Source: Pseudomonadota bacterium
GTDB taxonomy: Bacteria > Pseudomonadota > Gammaproteobacteria > Acidiferrobacterales > UBA6901
Reading direction: 5' to 3'
DNA: 10,056 bases
Assembly: GCA_021783175.1 (NCBI GenBank)
Contig: JAJXUF010000115.1
Span: 1 to 10,056 of the forward strand
Under the pieces are notes generated by a model. The model had not been told where the DNA came from. It did not search any database and was given only the letters and a program-made list of their open reading frames with translations. Shown one piece after another: positions 6,365-10,056 of the stretch (position 1 is the stretch's first letter; each line of letters starts with the position of its first letter). The translations under genes and the position numbers were made by a program.

Positions 6365-7429
6365 ATGAAATTCGTCGATGAAGCTAAAATTCGCGTCGAG
6401 GCCGGAAACGGAGGCGATGGCGCCTTGAGCTTTCGGCGCGAAAAATTTATCCCGCGCGGCGGGCCCGATGGCGGCGACGGTGGCCGCGGCGGCAGTATCT
6501 TTCTGTCGGCAGACAGCGGCCTCAATACGCTTGCCGATTTCCGCTATTCAACCCAGTTTCGCGCCATGCACGGCGAACGCGGTCATGGACGCAAGTGTTC
6601 CGGCAAAGCCGGAGACGATCTCATAATTTCTGTACCCCTCGGTACCCTCGTGCGTGACGCCGAAACAGGTGAAATCATTGGCGACATCACTCGCGCCGGC
6701 GAAAGTCTTCTGGTCGCCAAGGGTGGCCGCGGAGGGCTTGGAAACACGCATTTCAAGAGCAGCACCAACCGTACCCCGCGCCAAACCGTACCCGGCTCCC
6801 CCGGGGAACAGCGCGAACTGGCCCTCGAACTGCAGTTGCTGGCCGACGTCGGCCTCCTCGGGTTGCCCAACGCCGGAAAATCCACCTTTCTGCGTGCGGT
6901 TTCCGAGGCACGGCCCAAGGTTGCAGATTATCCCTTTACGACATTGCACCCGCAGCTCGGCGTGGTGCGCGTGGAAACTCACCGCAGCTTTGTCATGGCA
7001 GATATCCCCGGTCTGATTGAGGGGGCGGCCGAGGGGGCCGGCCTTGGCATCCGCTTTCTGCGTCATCTGGCGCGCACCCGCATCCTGTTACACCTCGTTG
7101 ATATGGCGCCCCTGGACCCGGATGCCGATCCGGTCAAAGGCGTGCGCAGCATCGTGGCTGAGCTCAAGAAGTTCAGTCCGACTTTGGCTAAGCGCGAGCG
7201 CTGGCTGGTGCTTAACAAGATGGACTTAATCGCTCCAGAAGAGCGCGATCAGCGCGTCCAGGCGCTCACCCGCGCATTGCGCTGGAAGCGCCCGGTTTTC
7301 GCTATTTCCGCCGCCACCGGTGCCGGATGCCGGGAACTGGTGGCGCAACTCATGGCACGGCTTGAGCAAATCAAGATGCCAAGCTCCGACGAAGGCACTG
7401 CCGATCCCGAGGCGATGCCGCATGCGTGA
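6365..7429 (+). CDS. obgE: Obg GTPase, ribosome assembly and stress control
   Basis: An essential, slowly hydrolysing GTPase that binds the 50S precursor and links GTP/ppGpp to growth. The 354 residues contain the Gly-rich Obg fold (about 1-158; [18 protein letters not shown] near 23-40). The G domain has G1 GLPNAGKS (166-173), switch I YPFTT (189-193), G3 DIPGLIEG (213-220), G4 NKMD (284-287) and G5 SAA (315-317). The C-terminal tail is short (about 20 residues after the G domain) compared with E. coli ObgE (390 aa). MKFVDEA is the invariant N-terminus, so the ATG at 6365 is firm, yet there is no Shine-Dalgarno sequence; upstream is T-rich (TTTGGTTCTTTAACAT) with GGAG about 20 nt away. The promoter is unclear. 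It overlaps proB by 8 nt. Confidence 0.97.
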   Translation: MKFVDEAKIRVEAGNGGDGALSFRREKFIPRGGPDGGDGGRGGSIFLSADSGLNTLADFRYSTQFRAMHGERGHGRKCSGKAGDDLIISVPLGTLVRDAETGEIIGDITRAGESLLVAKGGRGGLGNTHFKSSTNRTPRQTVPGSPGEQRELALELQLLADVGLLGLPNAGKSTFLRAVSEARPKVADYPFTTLHPQLGVVRVETHRSFVMADIPGLIEGAAEGAGLGIRFLRHLARTRILLHLVDMAPLDPDADPVKGVRSIVAELKKFSPTLAKRERWLVLNKMDLIAPEERDQRVQALTRALRWKRPVFAISAATGAGCRELVAQLMARLEQIKMPSSDEGTADPEAMPHA

Positions 7430-8546
7430 GGCACGAAAGGACCTGTCGCGCTGTACGCGCTGTGTGATAAAGATCGGCAGTGCGTTGCTCACCAACCATG
7501 GCCAGGGTCTTGATCTGGACGCAATCGGCGGCTGGGTGGCCCAGATCGCTGCGCTGCGCGAGCGCCAGGTCGAGGTCGTGCTGGTGTCTTCCGGAGCGGT
7601 AGCCGCCGGTATGCAGGCGCTCGGTTACAAGAACCGCCCGCACGCCTTGCATGAGCTGCAGGCGCTGGCCGCGGTCGGCCAGATGGGGTTGGTCCAGGTG
7701 TACGAGTCGGCGTTCCAACGGCATGGCCTGCGCACCGCCCAGGTGCTCTTGACTCATGATGACTTGAGCAACCGGGAGCGCCATCTCAATGCCCGTAGCA
7801 CGCTGCGAACCCTGCTTGGCTTGGGCGTCATTCCGGTCATCAATGAAAACGACACTGTGGCGACCGAGGAAATCCGTTTTAGTGACAACGATACGCTGGC
7901 ATCGTTGGTGGCCAACCTGCTGGAAGCCGAACTCCTCATCATTCTGACGGACCAGGCAGGCCTGTTCACGAAAGATCCGCGCGCACACGCCGACGCCGAG
8001 CTGGTCGAGGAGGGGATTGCCGGCGATACCGTCCTTGAGGCTATGGCGGGAGGATCGGGCCTTCTGGGTCGCGGCGGCATGCGGACCAAGCTGCTTGCCG
8101 CCGCAAAAGCGGCGCGCTCCGGTGCGGCTACGGTTATTGCCTGGGGGCGCGAAAGGGAGGTGCTGCCACGCATACTGGCGGGAGAACCTATCGGAACGCA
8201 CCTGGTGCCGGCTGAGGGGCGCATGGTGGCACGCAAGCGCTGGCTGGCAGACCAGATGCAGGTGCGCGGCCGCCTGCGGCTCGATGCCGGAGCGACAAAG
8301 GTGCTACGCGAGGCCGGTCGCAGCCTCCTGCCGGTGGGCGTGCAGGCCGTTGAGGGAGTTTTTCGGCGCGGCGAACTAGTGGCCTGTCTCGATCCTGACG
8401 GCCGGGAGATTGCGCGCGGATTGGTCAACTATGGTTCGGAAGAAGCCACAAAGATTATCGGCAAGGCCAGTAGCCAGATAGAACCGACCCTAGGCTACGT
8501 CGATGAGCCGGAACTGATTCATCGCGACAACATGGTGCTGGTATAG
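7422..8546 (+). CDS. proB: Glutamate 5-kinase
   Basis: Phosphorylates glutamate with ATP to gamma-glutamyl phosphate, the first and feedback-regulated step of proline synthesis, in the cytosol with ProA (not seen here). In the 374 residues the amino-acid kinase domain carries IKIGSALL (16-23), VSSGAVAAG (55-63), INENDTV (140-146), SDNDTLA (154-160), [11 protein letters not shown] (176-186) and GRGGMRTK (216-223). A C-terminal PUA domain spans about 282-360, ending HRDNMVLV. The length matches E. coli ProB (367). The start at 7422 is set by GAGG 9 nt upstream and by the family N-terminus; the longer open frame from 7320 lies inside obgE and is a shadow. The 8-nt overlap with obgE (ATGCGTGA) suggests coupled translation. 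The same gene order occurs in Pseudomonas. Confidence 0.97.
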   Translation: MREARKDLSRCTRCVIKIGSALLTNHGQGLDLDAIGGWVAQIAALRERQVEVVLVSSGAVAAGMQALGYKNRPHALHELQALAAVGQMGLVQVYESAFQRHGLRTAQVLLTHDDLSNRERHLNARSTLRTLLGLGVIPVINENDTVATEEIRFSDNDTLASLVANLLEAELLIILTDQAGLFTKDPRAHADAELVEEGIAGDTVLEAMAGGSGLLGRGGMRTKLLAAAKAARSGAATVIAWGREREVLPRILAGEPIGTHLVPAEGRMVARKRWLADQMQVRGRLRLDAGATKVLREAGRSLLPVGVQAVEGVFRRGELVACLDPDGREIARGLVNYGSEEATKIIGKASSQIEPTLGYVDEPELIHRDNMVLV

Positions 8547-8562
8547 GTCGATCCGTTGCCGT

Positions 8563-8579
8563 GCATCGCCTTGCGATGC
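8563..8579 (+). terminator. Candidate terminator hairpin after proB
   Basis: GCATCGC (8563-8569) pairs with GCGATGC (8573-8579), 17 nt after the proB stop, but only a weak CTGTTT follows. A second perfect hairpin, GGGCGC/GCGCCC (8622-8627 with 8635-8640), lies between the two convergent genes and may serve rpsT on the other strand. Neither is a textbook terminator. Confidence 0.4.
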
Positions 8580-8694
8580 CTGTTTCCCAATCGCACCATT
8601 AGGAATCGCCAAGGCCATCAAGGGCGCCTATGCAGCGCCCGCGGTGATTATCAAGACTTGGAAGAGGGGTTGCGACGCTGGGCGTCACCGGCGC

Positions 8695-8958
8695 TTAAGC
8701 CAGTGCACGCAGACGCTGATTCAGTCGGCTCTTGTGGCGAGCCGCGCTATTGCGGTGAATAATGCCCTTGTTTGCCACGCGGTCAATTACCGACATGGCT
8801 TCTTTGAAGGCTGTCTGGGCTGCGGCCTTGTCCTTGCTCTCTAATGCCTTAAGAACCTTCTTGATATGAGTGCGCAGCGTAGACCGTAGGGCGGCATTGT
8901 GCTGCCGGTGTACTTCCGCCTGGCGCGCGCGCTTCTTCGCCTGAACCGTATTTGCCAA
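8695..8958 (-). CDS. rpsT: 30S ribosomal protein S20
   Basis: A primary 16S rRNA-binding protein of the small subunit. The 87 residues match the family length. They are Ala/Lys/Arg rich and helical, starting MANTVQAKKRARQAEVHR and ending RHKSRLNQRLRAL; the conserved core KKVLKALESKDKAAAQTAFKEA falls at about 33-54 (given here as a continuous run of the helix). The start codon is TTG (8956-8958) with AGGA 8 nt upstream. E. coli rpsT also starts with UUG, and there the weak start takes part in translational autoregulation by S20. It is convergent with proB and transcribed alone from a promoter at 8999-9027. Confidence 0.97.
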   Translation of the reverse strand: MANTVQAKKRARQAEVHRQHNAALRSTLRTHIKKVLKALESKDKAAAQTAFKEAMSVIDRVANKGIIHRNSAARHKSRLNQRLRALA

Positions 8959-8998
8959 AGCCGTTTTCCTCGCGTTAGCGGGCTAATAAAGGGTCGGT

Positions 8999-9027
8999 AC
9001 TATGCTGATTTTTTAAAGCCCTGTCAA
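8999..9027 (-). promoter_or_regulatory. Sigma-70 promoter of rpsT
   Basis: On the minus strand a perfect -35 TTGACA (9022-9027) is followed after 17 bases by the -10 CATAGT (8999-9004). The spacer is A/T rich (TTTAAAAAATC). The start is expected near 8992, giving a leader of about 34 nt. The rest of the 212-nt spacer up to 9170 shows no gene and no T-run terminator for the upstream gene; it only has a short direct repeat of CCCTGT (minus strand, near 9115-9131). Confidence 0.83.
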
Positions 9028-9170
9028 CCTTGTTTTGGTGATGGCTCGTCGGCTCAAAATGGCAATGCGGTCGCACTTGCAGGATCGTCATTGAGACGAG
9101 GCAGCAAACCGGTCCCACAGGGTCTATACAGGGCTGCATTTTCCTTTGCTTCGACTCCGGGCTGACGGCC

Positions 9171-10056
9171 TTATTTTGCCGGTGCTTCATTTTTCTTGGG
9201 CAGAAAAACTCTGTTGCGCCAAACATGCCACAAATTGTTGATGAGAAACACCGCGGCCAGTGTTGCCATGCCGAACAAAAAAGGGCGAAGGGGTATGGAA
9301 TATCGCGGAAATGGCGCCCCAACCATAAGAAGCAGTGTCCAATACACGAGGTGCAGAGATATCGCTCGGCCGACAAAAAGTGCGGAGCCAGACAGACCGG
9401 CAATCCTTGCCGGAAGCCAAACAAGGATACAGCCGATCAAACCCAAGATGACCAGGGTCCAATGCAGATGAAACATGAGCCAATGGGTAAATACGAACTG
9501 CGGAAGATACGCGTAAGGCGTACTTAAAACGGGATACACAAATACATCGCCCATTCCGGCGACCATGCTCCATGACCAGAGGGCAATGGGTTTTCCAATC
9601 AGGTACCAGTCGAGATAGCGTCCAGGCTCATGCAGGAAATGCTGATAGATGGCCTTGAGTACGATTGGCACGCTGCGCGTGAGTTCGCGGTAATGGGGAT
9701 CAAAACGGTATGGAAAACCAAAGGTGTGTGGGTCTCCGTGATACATAAAGTTTGGGTAGATCCCGTTTTCCAGCGTGTTGATCATTAACGTGGGATCTGT
9801 AGTCATGCCGAGGGTATGTATGTTTCGAATGATCCACGGAGAATAAGTCAGCGCAAAACCCAGTGCGATCAGACCGGCCGTCCGCCAACCCTTTTTTCCG
9901 GCGAAATGGTAGTAGCTCAATATCGCCAACGGCACGACAAAATATTGCAGACCTGGTCGAGTGAGCGAAGCCGCCGCGATGATGATGCCGACGACTAGCG
10001 GCAGTAGCCATCCAGACTGCGTTGGTAACTTGGAAGTCAGCCAGAACGCAAGCACC
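9171..10056 (-). CDS. GT-C type membrane glycosyltransferase, C-terminal part (5' end outside)
   Basis: About 295 residues are visible; the frame is still open at the right edge, so the GTG at 10055 is most likely an internal Val. The protein is polytopic, with hydrophobic segments at about 17-31, 39-50, 60-76, 194-214, 232-247 and 257-276 and a basic C-terminus (VWRNRVFLPKK). TRPG (32-35), PWIIRNIHTLG (73-83) and PRYSIPLRPFLF (250-261) resemble the core and C-terminal motifs of glycosyltransferase 39/ArnT-like enzymes, which move sugars from polyprenyl-phosphate carriers on the periplasmic side. The catalytic Asp of the first loop would be in the missing part, so substrate cannot be stated. 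G+C is lower than in neighbours (about 52% in three sampled lines against 65-70% in obgE/proB), which may mean later acquisition. A polymer ligase or another membrane enzyme remains possible. Confidence 0.68.
   Translation of the reverse strand, partial: VLAFWLTSKLPTQSGWLLPLVVGIIIAAASLTRPGLQYFVVPLAILSYYHFAGKKGWRTAGLIALGFALTYSPWIIRNIHTLGMTTDPTLMINTLENGIYPNFMYHGDPHTFGFPYRFDPHYRELTRSVPIVLKAIYQHFLHEPGRYLDWYLIGKPIALWSWSMVAGMGDVFVYPVLSTPYAYLPQFVFTHWLMFHLHWTLVILGLIGCILVWLPARIAGLSGSALFVGRAISLHLVYWTLLLMVGAPFPRYSIPLRPFLFGMATLAAVFLINNLWHVWRNRVFLPKKNEAPAK

Noticed and set aside
7371..8201. 276-aa open frame on the minus strand within proB
   Set aside because: Antisense to a conserved kinase with all its motifs; composition is that of a shadow frame.
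1..10056. Mobile elements, CRISPR arrays, toxin-antitoxin or phage genes
   Set aside because: No transposase motifs, long inverted or direct repeats, spaced repeats or integrase were seen; the single tRNA is not flanked by an integrase or a duplicated 3' end.

Overview
This window is chromosomal DNA from a gammaproteobacterium, and not an enteric one. The block ispB <- / -> rplU-rpmA-obgE-proB followed by convergent rpsT is the order I know from Pseudomonas and relatives. The sigma-54/PilSR-controlled type IV pilin at the left end also fits a free-living gammaproteobacterium. Most genes are G+C rich (about 60-70% in the lines I counted). I cannot name the genus.

Left third (1-4240), all on the minus strand. 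A small membrane/zinc-type protein of the PP0621 family comes first, then the sensor kinase gene pilS, then pilR with a 4-base overlap, and after a 476-base spacer the major pilin gene pilA, cut by the window edge. The spacer holds a near-consensus sigma-54 promoter for pilA, so sensor, activator, promoter and target gene all lie within about 4.2 kb. The predicted pilA transcript has an unusually long leader of about 210 nt. It can fold into a long paired element whose G-U pairs work only in the pilA-sense RNA. This is the most interesting unexplained signal in the window.

Middle (4275-5552). A hairpin with a T-run faces the plus strand. Then come tRNA-Pro(CGG) and, 6 nt from it, ispB (octaprenyl diphosphate synthase, ubiquinone side chain), both on the minus strand. 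The spacer between ispB and the divergent rplU carries a repeated CGACCG motif and a good sigma-70 promoter for rplU.

Right half (5606-10056). rplU and rpmA (ribosomal proteins L21 and L27) end at a strong intrinsic terminator. They are followed by obgE (ribosome-assembly GTPase) and proB (glutamate 5-kinase, first step of proline synthesis), which overlap by 8 nt. Convergent rpsT (S20) starts with TTG, as in E. coli, and has its own clear promoter. The window closes with the 3' part of a GT-C type membrane glycosyltransferase gene. It has lower G+C and occupies the place upstream of rpsT where murJ/mviN often lies.

No mobile element, CRISPR array, phage gene or toxin-antitoxin pair was seen. 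Apart from the pilA leader and the small PP0621 protein, the region is conserved housekeeping plus type IV pilus regulation.
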